Shown piece by piece: positions 8,816 through 18,354 of a stretch of 62,806 nucleotides of DNA. A model generated the notes under the pieces. The model saw only the letters and a list, made by a program, of their open reading frames with translations, ran no database searches and was not told the DNA's origin. The stretch is taken from NCBI GenBank assembly GCA_031288555.1, contig JAITRE010000022.1:1-62806 (forward strand), written 5' to 3'. This DNA comes from Oscillospiraceae bacterium. Lineage in GTDB: Bacteria; Bacillota; Clostridia; Oscillospirales; Acutalibacteraceae. Within the stretch, counting starts at the first letter, position 1; each line of letters opens with the position of its first letter. A program made the position numbers and the translations under genes.

Positions 8816-9463
8816 ATGAAAACTGTGTTAATAACAGGTGCTTCAAGAGGAATTGGCAGAGAAACATCAAAGATTTTTGCATCTTTTGGTTACAATGTGA
8901 TTGTAAATTATTTAAATTCTTGCAAAAAAGCAAATAAACTTGTTTTTGATTTAAAAAAAATGGGTTGCAATGCAATTGCGTTTAAAACCGATGTTTCAAA
9001 TTTTTTTGAAGTAGAAAAAATGGTTGAAGAATCTTTAAATTTGTTTGGGAAAATTGATGTTTTAATTAACAATGCGGGAATTAGCCTTTATAAACAGATT
9101 CAAGATACGACTTGCGAAGATTGGCAAAGAGTAATGGATGTTAACGCAAAAGGTGTTTTTAATTGTTGCAAAGTAATTATTCCTGGTATGATAAGCAGAA
9201 AAGATGGAGTAATAATTAATGTTTCTTCAATCTGGGGAAAAATAGGGGCTTCTTGTGAAGTTGCATATTCTGCATCAAAAGCAGCAATTATAGGCTTTAG
9301 TAAAGCTTTAAATAAAGAATTAATTCCTTCAGGTATAACTGTTAGATATATAACTCCAGGTTTTGTAAAAACAGATATGACTAAAGGTTTTACTTATAAT
9401 GGACCAGAAACTAAAATTACTCAAATTTCTAAAAAAATTTTTAAAATGTCTATTATTTCTTAA
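8816..9463 (+). CDS. SDR oxidoreductase, YmfI-like, C-terminally shortened
   Basis: 215 residues. The NAD(P)-binding 'TGASRGIG', 'NNAG' and the catalytic Ser-Tyr-Lys set in 'VSSIWG' and 'YSASKAA' are all present. The motif SSIWGxxGASCEVxYSASKAA resembles YmfI, the enzyme that reduces the 5-aminopentanone group on elongation factor P in Firmicutes; generic FabG-like reductases are the alternative. The protein stops about 30 residues early: after 'VKTDM' the normal P-L-x-R-x-G-x-P-x-E region and the last beta-strand are missing and replaced by an unrelated Lys/Ile tail. No other frame restores them. It may be a pseudogene in an early stage. GT8 follows 36 bases later. Confidence 0.75.
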   Translation: MKTVLITGASRGIGRETSKIFASFGYNVIVNYLNSCKKANKLVFDLKKMGCNAIAFKTDVSNFFEVEKMVEESLNLFGKIDVLINNAGISLYKQIQDTTCEDWQRVMDVNAKGVFNCCKVIIPGMISRKDGVIINVSSIWGKIGASCEVAYSASKAAIIGFSKALNKELIPSGITVRYITPGFVKTDMTKGFTYNGPETKITQISKKIFKMSIIS

Positions 9464-9499
9464 TTTTGGAATAAAACTATTAATAGCGAGGCGAGGAAT

Positions 9500-10564
9500 T
9501 TGAGAAGTTCAAAAGAAAAAAAAAAGTATTTTATTTTTTTTACTTTAATTATAACTTGTGTGTTTTTTTTGCTAATTACTTTGTTATTTGGTGAAAAAAT
9601 TTTTAAAAAAGTAAAAAACTCTATTAGAGGAAATATGGTTTGGGGTACTCCTGATGTTGAAAAAAACACTGTAGATGCTATTGCTGTAATTGTATCTACT
9701 GACGATGGTTATGCCTTACAAACCTTAGTAACGCTTACTTCTTTGCTTGACAATGCTTATGATGATACTTTTTACAAGATAAATATTTTAGTTCCTTCCA
9801 AGTTTACTGATGAAAATAAAAATAAAATTTTGACATTGCAAAATATTTATAAAAAAAATTGTGATATTGAATTTATAAATATGAAAGATTGTTTTACGAA
9901 TTCTTATATTTCTAAACATTTTACTGAGGTTGTTTATTATAGGTTGCGCGCTCCAAGTATTTTAAAGACTAGAAAAAAATGTATATATATGGATGTAGAT
10001 ATAATTGTTAAAAAGGATTTATCTTATGTTTATAACTGTGATTTACAGGGAAAATGGGTTGCAGGAGTAGCTGATGCTGTTCGTAGCTTTAAAAATGAAG
10101 AAGAAAAGCAGAAAAGAGAAGTTTATAAAAAACAAATAGGTATTGGCACTCTTGAAGAATATATCAATTCAGGTTTTTTAATTCTGGATTTAGAGTCTTT
10201 GAGGAAGAATAACGTTGAAGATAAGTTTAAAAGTTTTTTAGAAAAGCATAAAGACCCTGCTCAACATGATCAGACTACTATTAATGTGGTATGTTTTGGA
10301 AATATTTTCACTTTACCTTTTGAATATAATACTCAAATGTATATGTTTTCTGTAAAACCGTATGGAGAAGATGAAAAAAAGATATCTACAATTTTTAAAA
10401 AAGAAGAATGGGAAAAAGCTTGGAAAGATCCTACTATAATACATTTTGCGGGAGAAAAGCCTTGGAAAGATCCTTCGGTGTATTTTGTAGAAGAATGGTG
10501 GAAAATTGCACGAAAGACTTTATATTGGGAAGAAATTTCAAAAAAATATAGAGTAAGTCAATGA
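9500..10564 (+). CDS. GT8-family glycosyltransferase with N-terminal membrane anchor (paralogue 1)
   Basis: 354 residues. A basic N-terminus and one hydrophobic helix (about 10-30) precede a GT8 (LgtC/glycogenin-like) domain. Seen motifs: DxD metal site D165-V-D167 in 'YMDVDIIV', 'QHDQTTIN', and the C-terminal 'HFAGEKPW' whose His and Lys bind metal and the UDP-sugar phosphate. By the positive-inside rule the catalytic domain faces outside, odd for a UDP-sugar enzyme. TTG 9500 is used because the tandem 'agcgaggcgagg' gives an 8-base spacing. Two paralogues lie at 30927-32964. Acceptor unknown. Confidence 0.88.
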   Translation: MRSSKEKKKYFIFFTLIITCVFFLLITLLFGEKIFKKVKNSIRGNMVWGTPDVEKNTVDAIAVIVSTDDGYALQTLVTLTSLLDNAYDDTFYKINILVPSKFTDENKNKILTLQNIYKKNCDIEFINMKDCFTNSYISKHFTEVVYYRLRAPSILKTRKKCIYMDVDIIVKKDLSYVYNCDLQGKWVAGVADAVRSFKNEEEKQKREVYKKQIGIGTLEEYINSGFLILDLESLRKNNVEDKFKSFLEKHKDPAQHDQTTINVVCFGNIFTLPFEYNTQMYMFSVKPYGEDEKKISTIFKKEEWEKAWKDPTIIHFAGEKPWKDPSVYFVEEWWKIARKTLYWEEISKKYRVSQ

Positions 10565-10674
10565 ACTACCAATACAGTTTATTAAAATTAAATATTGTAG
10601 AAATTTTAAATTTATTTAAAAAGATAAAGAGCTTACAGAGCTTAGTAAAAAATATACAAAAAATTTATATTTAA
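10561..10674 (+). CDS. Possible translationally coupled micropeptide
   Basis: A 37-codon frame whose ATG overlaps the stop of the preceding GT8 gene as ATGA, the classic arrangement for coupled translation. The product would be an Ile/Leu/Lys-rich amphipathic helix. It has no recognisable relative and could be chance in AT-rich DNA, or the relic of a longer downstream gene. Confidence 0.25.
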   Translation: MNYQYSLLKLNIVEILNLFKKIKSLQSLVKNIQKIYI

Positions 10675-10750
10675 AATTGTTTATAAATATCTTAATGTAA
10701 ATTTTTGATTTTATTATTGTTTTTTAATTTTTAATAATTATTTTTTATGC

Positions 10751-11890
10751 TTATAAAATTTTTTTTCCACTACAAATAATTAATTTTGGTTTTTCAAGAA
10801 TATTTAGCGGATCTTTTTCAAATAGCACAAGATCTGCAGTTTTTGATTCTTCTATGGTTCCAACTTTATTTTGAATTCCACAAATTTTAGCTGGGTAAAT
10901 AGTTATTGATTTTATAGCTTCAAGCCAATCCATGCCATGTTTAAGAGCTAAAGCAGCCGCAAATGTAAGACAAGAGATAGGTATATTAGGAAAACCCGTT
11001 GTTATAGCAATAGGCACATTGAGTTTTGCAAAAATTCCAGGCATTTTAGCAATTTCATTATGATTTTGTCTATTTTTGCCGACGAAAAATGGCGAAAAAA
11101 TAATGCTTATATTTTCGTTTAAAAGTTCTTTTTCTTCTGAGTAAATACCAAAAGGATTTATAAGTGTTAATTTTATTGAAAGTTCCTTTGCTGCGCGTAT
11201 TGCTGTAAAAATTTCGCTTTTTGTCAAGGCGTCTATATACAAAGGTATATCTTTTTTTAACAATTTATTTAAAACTTCATGCTTTGCATTATATTTTGGG
11301 GTTTCACAATTATCAAAATCAGAGATAGCAAAGTCTTTATCTTCCATGTATTTTTGAGTGTTGGAAAGTTCTTTTCTGATAATTGAGAAAACAGACATTG
11401 TTGAAATATGTAAGTTGTTTAAAGAAAAGTTTATAGCTGATAAAGGGTTTAAAGTCATATCTTCAATTTTTTTGCCGTATGTTTTTATCACTGAATTTTG
11501 CCCACATATAATTTCTGTGTTTAAAAAAGGAGATACAACAACCGAGGTTACCCCTGAAAAAAGCGCTTCTTTAAAAGAATTATCTTCAAGGTTTACGGAG
11601 TCTAATGTTCTTATTTCAGGAGCAACAAGTTTTGATATATCAATGTTAGATTCAATATTTTTATTTTGACAAAAGCAAGTGTTAGAGCTAACTCCAACAG
11701 AAGTATAAGCATCAATAAATCCTGGGAACAATGACATACTTTTTGCGTCAATTACATCTTCTTCATTAAATTTAGGACATAAATCCATAGTGCCAACTTT
11801 TTCTATTTTATCTTTTTTTATCAAAACAAAACCGTCGTCTATTCTACCTTTGTCTGTCATTGTATAAATCTTTGCATGGATAATTAACAT
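10751..11890 (-). CDS. Amidohydrolase-fold protein lacking metal ligands (probable pseudoenzyme)
   Basis: 379 residues, related to imidazolonepropionase-like amidohydrolases (COG1228 type): composite-domain start 'MLIIHAKIYTM', 'FPGFIDA', and C-terminal 'TADLVLFEKDPL'. The catalytic positions are altered. The usual H-x-H after 'GFIDA' is Y62-T-S64; the second H-x-H region reads 'YIDALTKSEI' (D220, L222); the His region after 'LTL' reads 'INPFG'; the usual 'TDHP' is 'TGFP' at 298-301. No binuclear metal site can be built, yet the frame is intact. ATG 11890 fits the family; a well-spaced 'gaaagg' points instead to ATT 11908. It may have a non-catalytic role or be decaying. Confidence 0.82.
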   Translation of the reverse strand: MLIIHAKIYTMTDKGRIDDGFVLIKKDKIEKVGTMDLCPKFNEEDVIDAKSMSLFPGFIDAYTSVGVSSNTCFCQNKNIESNIDISKLVAPEIRTLDSVNLEDNSFKEALFSGVTSVVVSPFLNTEIICGQNSVIKTYGKKIEDMTLNPLSAINFSLNNLHISTMSVFSIIRKELSNTQKYMEDKDFAISDFDNCETPKYNAKHEVLNKLLKKDIPLYIDALTKSEIFTAIRAAKELSIKLTLINPFGIYSEEKELLNENISIIFSPFFVGKNRQNHNEIAKMPGIFAKLNVPIAITTGFPNIPISCLTFAAALALKHGMDWLEAIKSITIYPAKICGIQNKVGTIEESKTADLVLFEKDPLNILEKPKLIICSGKKIL

Positions 11891-11996
11891 TGCTTTAAAC
11901 CCAAAAATAAGAGTCCTTTCTAATAAAAACAAAAACATCAAATTTCTTTGAATTAGTTTTTTGCTAAGTGTTCAAACTAAATTGATGCAACTTTTA

Positions 11997-12455
11997 TTAA
12001 TTTTTTTTGCCTCTTTTAAATCCAGAACCTCTATTTGATGCCGTTATTTTTTTAAGATCGCACATTTTTTCTTCACTTGTGCGTTTGAATTTTGAAAGCA
12101 TATCTTCAAAACTTGTTGTGCGACCTGTGCGTGTTTTATTTGAAGAAAAAGAAGAAAATTGTTGTTTCTCATTTTTATTGTGTGATGAAGGGTTTTCTGA
12201 CTTATAACGATTCGGTGTTTTTTCATTTTGAGCTTGTTTTATAGAAAGACTTATTTTACCGTTTAAAATGCCTATAATTTTTACTTTTATTTTTTGTCCT
12301 TCAGATAAAAAATCCTTTATTTCTTTTACAAATTGTGTTGCAATCTCAGAAATATGAACCATGCCAGTCTCTCCGCTTGGAAGCTCTATAAAAGCTCCAA
12401 AATCTTTTATTTTCTTCACTACCCCTTCTACTACAGTGCCAACTTCAAGTTGCAT
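11997..12455 (-). CDS. yabR: S1-domain RNA-binding protein, YabR/GSP13-like
   Basis: 152 residues. One S1 domain (about 1-72: 'GTVVEGVVKKIKDFGAFIEL', 'GMVHISEIA', 'KISLSIKQ') is followed by a basic Ser/Asn/Lys-rich tail of 80 residues. YabR-type proteins bind RNA or ribosomes and in Bacillus and Clostridia lie directly after divIC, as here (with a 290-base spacer). A strong site 'aggggagg' precedes ATG 12455. Confidence 0.9.
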   Translation of the reverse strand: MQLEVGTVVEGVVKKIKDFGAFIELPSGETGMVHISEIATQFVKEIKDFLSEGQKIKVKIIGILNGKISLSIKQAQNEKTPNRYKSENPSSHNKNEKQQFSSFSSNKTRTGRTTSFEDMLSKFKRTSEEKMCDLKKITASNRGSGFKRGKKN

Positions 12456-12748
12456 AACTAAGAAAATTCCTCCCCTAATAATCAGTCCGACGTTTTAAAG
12501 TTTTCAAAAGTATAAAATGTTATTAATTTTTATTTTACCCTTAAAGAAAAATATTATTAATTTTTGTTTTTTACAATTTAAACTTTTGTTAATCTTGTGA
12601 TTTTTTAAAAAATAAGTTTAATTTAATCAAATTAAAATTTTATTTTGGTGCACAAATCTTTATTTAAAGCAAGTACTTAAATTTTTTGCAAAAAGATAAA
12701 AGTGGCGTTTAAGTAATTATAAAATTTTTGTTGTTACACTCTGCAAAA

Positions 12749-13048
12749 TTAATTTCCTGTTATATTCACAAAAATGCGCTCATTGTTTTTAACAAAACCA
12801 AGTATATCTCTAGCTGTTTGTTCGATGTATTTATCATTTTTCTCTTTGGCAAGTTTAAGCATATCTTTTAATTCTTCGTTTTTTAATTTTTGACAAGTTA
12901 CAGCGTTTTCAATGTTAGCAAGTTCTTGTTCTTTTTTAAAAATTTGAGAATGCTGGTTTACTAGATCGAACATAGAATACGATATAAATATGAAAGCTAA
13001 AAGTTTTATTAAAGTAGAAAATTTTCTTTTTCTTTTTATTAAAAACAT
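12749..13048 (-). CDS. divIC: FtsB/DivIC-type septum formation initiator
   Basis: 99 residues: short basic cytoplasmic tail, one membrane helix (about 14-30), then an extracytoplasmic coiled coil and the conserved end 'EQTARDILGFVKNNERIFV'. FtsB/DivIC bridges the divisome with DivIB and FtsL. Position yabP-yabQ-divIC-yabR matches Bacillus and Clostridia exactly and supports the name. Confidence 0.9.
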   Translation of the reverse strand: MFLIKRKRKFSTLIKLLAFIFISYSMFDLVNQHSQIFKKEQELANIENAVTCQKLKNEELKDMLKLAKEKNDKYIEQTARDILGFVKNNERIFVNITGN

Positions 13049-13269
13049 AAAAACTCCTTACATTCTATACAAATTTAACAAAACCACACACAAAACAAAT
13101 TAAATTTTTGTTTTCAGACTACATTTTTAAATAAGTTTTTTATTTGTCGTTACTTATAAATTGTATAATATTTTTTCAATAACATGCAAGGTATTTTTAT
13201 TTTTATTTTATAATCTAACATGTGTTATGCAAATTCTGAATTCAAAGAATAACTATTTTTTTGTGTAAT

Positions 13270-13773
13270 TTAACTTTGTTTTTGCAGCATTGCATTAAAT
13301 AAATATTGTAATATTTTACTAAAAACTTTCAAAATGCTTTTAAACGTATCTAAAATTATTTTTAAGAATGTGTTTGTAGTTTTACGGAGAACAAAAATAA
13401 AGCGCATAGTTAATAATTTTGATTTAGCGATAATAGGTTTTAAAAGTTTTTTGAAAAATCTAATTAATTTACAGAAGAAATTTACAATTTTGTCGCGAAA
13501 CAATAAACGATAAAATAAAAAACCAATTATTTCAGCAGATAGAATGTAAAATCGAATTTTTCCATTGTTAAATCCTATAATAAATAAAAAACTTATAATT
13601 CCGCTTAGCAAAAAATATGATAAGTCTAAAACAAGTATTTTTTCAAAATTAAGTAAATACATCCTTCTTGCTGTTTTGGCAAGATCATAGAAGAAGGCAA
13701 GCAAAATTCCCAAAACAATAGAAAATAAAAAAACAGTAGCTTGGTTATTTATGCTTATACTCAAAAAATGCAC
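13270..13773 (-). CDS. yabQ: YabQ-type spore cortex protein
   Basis: 167 residues. About four hydrophobic helices in the first 95 residues ('ATVFLFSIVLGILLAFFYDL' opens the family motif), then a basic tail. In B. subtilis YabQ sits in the outer forespore membrane and is needed for cortex formation. Only Bacilli and Clostridia that sporulate, or did so recently, normally carry it. Lies between yabP and divIC with spacers of about 220-255 bases, wider than in free-living relatives. Confidence 0.88.
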   Translation of the reverse strand: MHFLSISINNQATVFLFSIVLGILLAFFYDLAKTARRMYLLNFEKILVLDLSYFLLSGIISFLFIIGFNNGKIRFYILSAEIIGFLFYRLLFRDKIVNFFCKLIRFFKKLLKPIIAKSKLLTMRFIFVLRKTTNTFLKIILDTFKSILKVFSKILQYLFNAMLQKQS

Positions 13774-14028
13774 GCACCTTTTTAGATATCTTTTTTCTAA
13801 ACGAAGTGTATTTTGTTATTTTGAATTTAATAGATGTTAATTTAGTTAATTATAAAAAATATTTTAAAATTTAGTTTAGTTGTTTTATAAAATAGTTGTA
13901 AAATTATTATTTTGTTTAATTATGTAATTTTATTTGAGTTTTTGTGAATATTTAAAAGTCAAAATACACTCCGTTTAGAAAAACTAAAATTTTCAAGTTG
14001 TTTTTAACAAATAACTTTTATAACCGCT

Positions 14029-14307
14029 TTATTTAAAAATTTTAGAGAAAAATCCAGCACTTCGAGGTTCTATTTCTACATAAGATACTGATGTTATTTG
14101 TCCATTTAATGATGCCTCACCTTTTTCTAAACTTATACTTTCAATGTGAAGGTTTTCACCTTTAATACACAATTCTCCATCATCTATGTAAATAGTTATT
14201 GAATATTCGTTAAAATTACCAACATCAGTTATTCCCGTAAGTTGTAATTTTTTTTTATTTTCAAGCACTAAAGTGTGAGGCTTGGATAAAGTTTTGGGTT
14301 CTGTCAT
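14029..14307 (-). CDS. yabP: YabP/YqfC-family sporulation protein
   Basis: 92 residues, full length for YabP. An all-beta protein with the family features 'HTLVLENKKKLQLTGITDV' and a mid 'IKGENLHIESISLEKGE'. YabP is a SigE-controlled mother-cell protein needed with YabQ for the cortex. ATG 14307 follows 'ggaggta'. It is read away from hrcA. Confidence 0.92.
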   Translation of the reverse strand: MTEPKTLSKPHTLVLENKKKLQLTGITDVGNFNEYSITIYIDDGELCIKGENLHIESISLEKGEASLNGQITSVSYVEIEPRSAGFFSKIFK

Positions 14308-14517
14308 AATTCTACTTACCTCCGAAAAGCTGTGTCATTTATTTTGATGTAAATTAAGTAGATAATTTTGAAAATTATTAAATAGTTTATCTATGGAAAT
14401 TTTTATGTTTTTTATTATATTAATATTACAAAAATTAAAACAATTTATGTTTTTTACAAATTTTTAAGGTGTGTATTTTAAAATTGTAGATTAAAAAGTA
14501 AAAAATACTAAAAAGCA

Positions 14518-14546
14518 TTGACAAATGTTTTTAAGAGTGTTAAATT
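14518..14546 (+). promoter_or_regulatory. Promoter of the hrcA operon
   Basis: A perfect -35 TTGACA (14518-14523), a 17-base spacer and a -10-like TAAATT (14541-14546). The expected transcription start falls just before the CIRCE element, so bound HrcA would block it. Confidence 0.7.
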
Positions 14547-14555
14547 GAAATGTAG

Positions 14556-14582
14556 TTGGCACTCTCTACTTTTGAATGCCAA
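14556..14582 (+). promoter_or_regulatory. CIRCE operator (HrcA binding site)
   Basis: TTGGCACTC, nine bases, GAATGCCAA: a 9-9-9 inverted repeat with one mismatch between arms, close to the consensus TTAGCACTC-N9-GAGTGCTAA. It lies 28 bases before hrcA and is the site through which HrcA represses this heat-shock operon in Firmicutes. Confidence 0.92.
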
Positions 14583-14610
14583 TTTATTTAAGAAGGAGAC
14601 TTGAAAAATT

Positions 14611-15657
14611 ATGAATATAGGGCCAAGAAAACTTAAAATTCTTGAAGCTATAGTGGATTCATATATTGCAACAGGTGAACCAGTTAGTTCTAAGTTTTTG
14701 TGTGAAAATCTTGGTTTATCTGTTTCTTCATCTACTATAAGAAGTGATATGGCAGATCTTACTAGAATAGGACTGCTTGAGCAACCATATACTTCATCGG
14801 GTCGTATCCCTTCGCATGCTGGTTATCGTTTATATATTGAAAAGCTCATGGAAGATGGGATTACAAAAAAAGAACCTATCGAAAATGAACGATATTTGTC
14901 TGAACCAATACTTTCTTTTAAAGCACGAAATTTAGAAGATGTCTTGCGAAATACACTTAGCGTGCTTGCAGAAATTACGAAATGCATCGCGGTATCTGCA
15001 ACTCCATTGAAGAATACTTCAACAATCAAAGGAATACGATTGATTTTTGTTAAGAGCAAGGTGACAATGATTGTTCTTGTTACGTCTATCGGAGTTGTTA
15101 AGAACAGGTTAGTCTTATGCAATGTGGATTGCGGTAAAGGAGTTTTAGATTTTTTTCAAAAAATATTACAAGAAAAACTTGAAAATTTAGAAATATATAA
15201 ATTAAACTCTGATTTAATAAATACTTTAAAAGAAGATTTTTTTGAAATTTCGCCGATTCTTCCAAAATTTTTTACAGTTATAATAGAACTAGCAAAAGAA
15301 GCTTCTAAAGCTAATATTAATTTAAGTGGGGAAAATAATTTATTTTTTTGTCCAGATATCGATCAAGAATCTGCGCTGAATTTAGTGAATTTTTTTAACT
15401 CTCCAAATGACAGTATGGTTGATTTTTTAAAAAATAATTGTAACGACGAGATAACTGTTTTAGTTGGTGAAGAGAATGGTATTTGTAAATCTAGCAAATT
15501 AAGCGTTATAATTTCTCATTATGATTTTTTACATCAAGATATGGCTGCTATTGCCTTAATAGGACCTACTAGAATGAATTATGCAAAATTGATACCGATT
15601 ATTAAATACTTAACATCTATTCTTAGTGGTTTTTTAAATAAGAATTTTGGTAACTAA
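14611..15657 (+). CDS. hrcA: Heat-inducible transcription repressor HrcA
   Basis: 348 residues, normal length. An N-terminal winged helix ('RKLKILEAIVDSYIATGEPV', 'STIRSDMADLTRIGLL', 'SGRIPSHAGYRLYI') is followed by a GAF-like middle and the dimerisation region. HrcA binds CIRCE and needs GroEL for folding, linking repression to chaperone load. The CIRCE just upstream implies autoregulation. First gene of hrcA-grpE-dnaK-dnaJ, preceded by 'aaggagac'. Confidence 0.96.
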   Translation: MNIGPRKLKILEAIVDSYIATGEPVSSKFLCENLGLSVSSSTIRSDMADLTRIGLLEQPYTSSGRIPSHAGYRLYIEKLMEDGITKKEPIENERYLSEPILSFKARNLEDVLRNTLSVLAEITKCIAVSATPLKNTSTIKGIRLIFVKSKVTMIVLVTSIGVVKNRLVLCNVDCGKGVLDFFQKILQEKLENLEIYKLNSDLINTLKEDFFEISPILPKFFTVIIELAKEASKANINLSGENNLFFCPDIDQESALNLVNFFNSPNDSMVDFLKNNCNDEITVLVGEENGICKSSKLSVIISHYDFLHQDMAAIALIGPTRMNYAKLIPIIKYLTSILSGFLNKNFGN

Positions 15658-15764
15658 GTTTTTTAGTTTACATTTTTAAGTTACCGTTAATTTGCTTTTA
15701 ATTTTTTAAAATTATATGGATCTTTTAAATAATTTAAATACGAACAAAAAGGAGTGATAATATT

Positions 15765-16316
15765 TTGTCTAAAGTAAATAAAAATCAAGAACAAGAAGGT
15801 GTTGAAAGTAAATTAAACAAGGATGATAAATTAAAAGCTGAGGATGTAAAAGATGATTTTGAAGATTTAAATTTTGAAGAAGTACAAAAAATAAAACAGG
15901 AATTGCAAGAGCAAAAAGATATGTTTTTGAGGATGGCGGCAGAGTACGAAAACTATAGAAAAAGGAGTGAGCGAGATAAAGTAAATATATATGATTCTGC
16001 GACTGCTGACGCAATAGAAGTTATTTTACCTGTGGTTGATAGTTTGTCGCGTGCTTCTTTTATAAAAAGTGGTACGGCTCAGGAGTATAAAAAAGGATTA
16101 GAACTTGTTAATCAGCAACTTCTGACTGCGCTTTCAAAATTAAGAGTTGAAAGTTTCGGAAAAGCTGGAGATAAGTTTAATCCTAATATTCATAACGCAA
16201 TTTCACATGTAGATGATAAATCATTACAAGAAAGTTGTGTTGCAGAAGTTTTTCAACAAGGTTATAAAGTTGGAGATAAAGTTATTAGATGTGCAGTTGT
16301 TAAAATAGCAAATTAG
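15765..16316 (+). CDS. grpE: Nucleotide exchange factor GrpE
   Basis: 183 residues. An acidic N-terminus, a long coiled coil ('RMAAEYENYRKRSERDK') and a beta-domain ending 'YKVGDKVIRCAVVKIAN'. GrpE releases ADP from DnaK. Start TTG 15765 after 'aaggagtgataa'. Cotranscribed with hrcA and dnaK. Confidence 0.96.
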   Translation: MSKVNKNQEQEGVESKLNKDDKLKAEDVKDDFEDLNFEEVQKIKQELQEQKDMFLRMAAEYENYRKRSERDKVNIYDSATADAIEVILPVVDSLSRASFIKSGTAQEYKKGLELVNQQLLTALSKLRVESFGKAGDKFNPNIHNAISHVDDKSLQESCVAEVFQQGYKVGDKVIRCAVVKIAN

Positions 16317-16344
16317 AGTTATTATTTTTTAGGAGGGGTTTAAA

Positions 16345-18213
16345 ATGGCAAAAATAGTTGGTATAGATCTTGGAACTACAAATTCTTGTGTTGCAGTGAT
16401 TGAGGGAGGAAAACCCGTTATAATAGCAAATGCTGAGGGGTCAAGGACTACCCCATCTGTAGTTGCGTTTTCAAAAAATGGAGAAAGAATGGTTGGGCAA
16501 GCGGCTAAGAGGCAAGCTATTACTAACCCAGATAAAACGATTTCTTCAATTAAACGTGAGATGGGAACAAACTATAAAGTTAATATAGATGAAAAAAGTT
16601 TTACTCCTCAAGAAATTTCAGCTATGATTCTTCAAAGATTAAAAACAGATGCTGAGAGTTATTTGGGAGATAAAGTCACAGAAGCTGTTATAACAGTACC
16701 GGCTTATTTTACAGACGCTCAACGTCAAGCTACTAAAGATGCGGGTAAAATTGCAGGATTAGATGTTAAGCGCATGATAAATGAGCCTACTGCGGCAGCT
16801 TTGTCTTATGGTATAGATAAAGAATCTGATCAAAAAATTATGGTTTATGATTTAGGTGGCGGAACTTTTGATGTTTCTATTATTGAAATGGGAGATGGAG
16901 TTCAAGAAGTTCTTGCTACTGGAGGAAATAATCGACTTGGTGGCGACGATTTTGATAAAAAAATTATTGATTGGATAGTTGCGTCTTTTAAATCTGATAC
17001 AGGAATAGATCTTACAAAAGACAAAATAGCAATGCAAAGGCTTAAAGAATCTGCGGAAAAAGCGAAAATAGAGCTTTCCGGCATGACTTCAGCTGCCGTT
17101 AATTTACCGTTTATAACTGCAGATTCTACTGGACCTAAACATTTAGATTTAACTTTAACACGTGCGAAGTTCAACGAGTTAACTGCTGATTTAGTCGAGA
17201 GTACTATGGGTCCTGTGCGTAGAGCGTTAGATGATTCAGGGCTAAACATCAGCGATATAAGTAAAGTTCTTATGGTTGGAGGTTCTTCCAGAATTTTAGC
17301 GGTTCAAGATGCTGTTAAAAAGTTTATAGGAAAGGAACCGTTTAAAGGAATAAATCCTGATGAATGTGTGGCCATTGGTGCTGCTTTGCAAGGAGGTGTT
17401 TTAGGAGGAGATGTTAAAGAGCTGCTTTTACTTGACGTTACGCCGCTTTCGCTTGGTGTAGAAACTCAAGGAGGCATTATGTCTAAAATTATCGAAAGAA
17501 ATACAACAATTCCTACAAAAAAAAGTCAAGTTTTTTCAACGGCAGCTGATAATCAAACCCAAGTTGAAATTAATGTTCTTCAAGGTGAACGCGAATTTGC
17601 AAGAGACAATAAAAGGCTTGGTTTGTTTACTTTAGATGGAATTCAACCTGCAAGAAGAGGTGTTCCACAAATAGAAGTTGCATTTGATATAGACGCAAAC
17701 GGAATAGTTAGTGTGCATGCAAAAGATAGAGGAACTGGTAAAGAACAAAAAATAACAATTACTTCTAACAATAATATGACAAAAGAAGAAATTGAAAAAG
17801 CGGTTAAAAATGCAGAACAATTTGCAAATGAAGACAAAAAACGTCGTGAAAATATTGAATTTAAAAATGAGGCTGAGAATTTATGTTATACGACGGAAAG
17901 GATGCTTGATGAAAGCAAAGATAAAATTGACAAAGTTGATGCTGAAGAGTTAAAAAAGCATATTTCCGTAGTCAAAGATGCGGTGTCTAAAGACGATATA
18001 AATCTTATTAAAACTTCAAAAGAAGAATTGCAGAAAAAAGTTTTTGATGTTTCAGAAAAAATTTACAAACAATCTGCTCAAGAAAATGGGCCAAATACGC
18101 AATCTCCGCCAAATTCAAACCCTAACGGTGGTACTACGAACGACAATAATGGCAATGAAAATAGTGGTGGAAATGTTTATGATGCGGACTATAAAGATGT
18201 GGATAAAAAATAA
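16345..18213 (+). CDS. dnaK: Chaperone DnaK (Hsp70)
   Basis: 622 residues, full length. The actin-like ATPase domain has 'GIDLGTTNS' at the start, '[10 protein letters not shown]' near 175 and 'VGGSSRI' near 310; the substrate domain follows ('[18 protein letters not shown]'), then an alpha lid and a Asn/Gly-rich flexible tail. It folds and protects proteins with DnaJ and GrpE. 'aggaggggt' precedes ATG 16345, the strongest binding site in the operon, in line with high expression. Confidence 0.98.
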   Translation: MAKIVGIDLGTTNSCVAVIEGGKPVIIANAEGSRTTPSVVAFSKNGERMVGQAAKRQAITNPDKTISSIKREMGTNYKVNIDEKSFTPQEISAMILQRLKTDAESYLGDKVTEAVITVPAYFTDAQRQATKDAGKIAGLDVKRMINEPTAAALSYGIDKESDQKIMVYDLGGGTFDVSIIEMGDGVQEVLATGGNNRLGGDDFDKKIIDWIVASFKSDTGIDLTKDKIAMQRLKESAEKAKIELSGMTSAAVNLPFITADSTGPKHLDLTLTRAKFNELTADLVESTMGPVRRALDDSGLNISDISKVLMVGGSSRILAVQDAVKKFIGKEPFKGINPDECVAIGAALQGGVLGGDVKELLLLDVTPLSLGVETQGGIMSKIIERNTTIPTKKSQVFSTAADNQTQVEINVLQGEREFARDNKRLGLFTLDGIQPARRGVPQIEVAFDIDANGIVSVHAKDRGTGKEQKITITSNNNMTKEEIEKAVKNAEQFANEDKKRRENIEFKNEAENLCYTTERMLDESKDKIDKVDAEELKKHISVVKDAVSKDDINLIKTSKEELQKKVFDVSEKIYKQSAQENGPNTQSPPNSNPNGGTTNDNNGNENSGGNVYDADYKDVDKK

Positions 18214-18354
18214 AAAATTTTAGTGAAATTGATTTGAAAAATTTGTTATTTTGTTTTCAATGCACTGTTTGGTATGTTTTATGTCTGACGTCTTGACGTG
18301 TTGTTGGCTTTTAACAATTCTTAATAACAACTTTTAGGTTAGGATTTGATAGGT

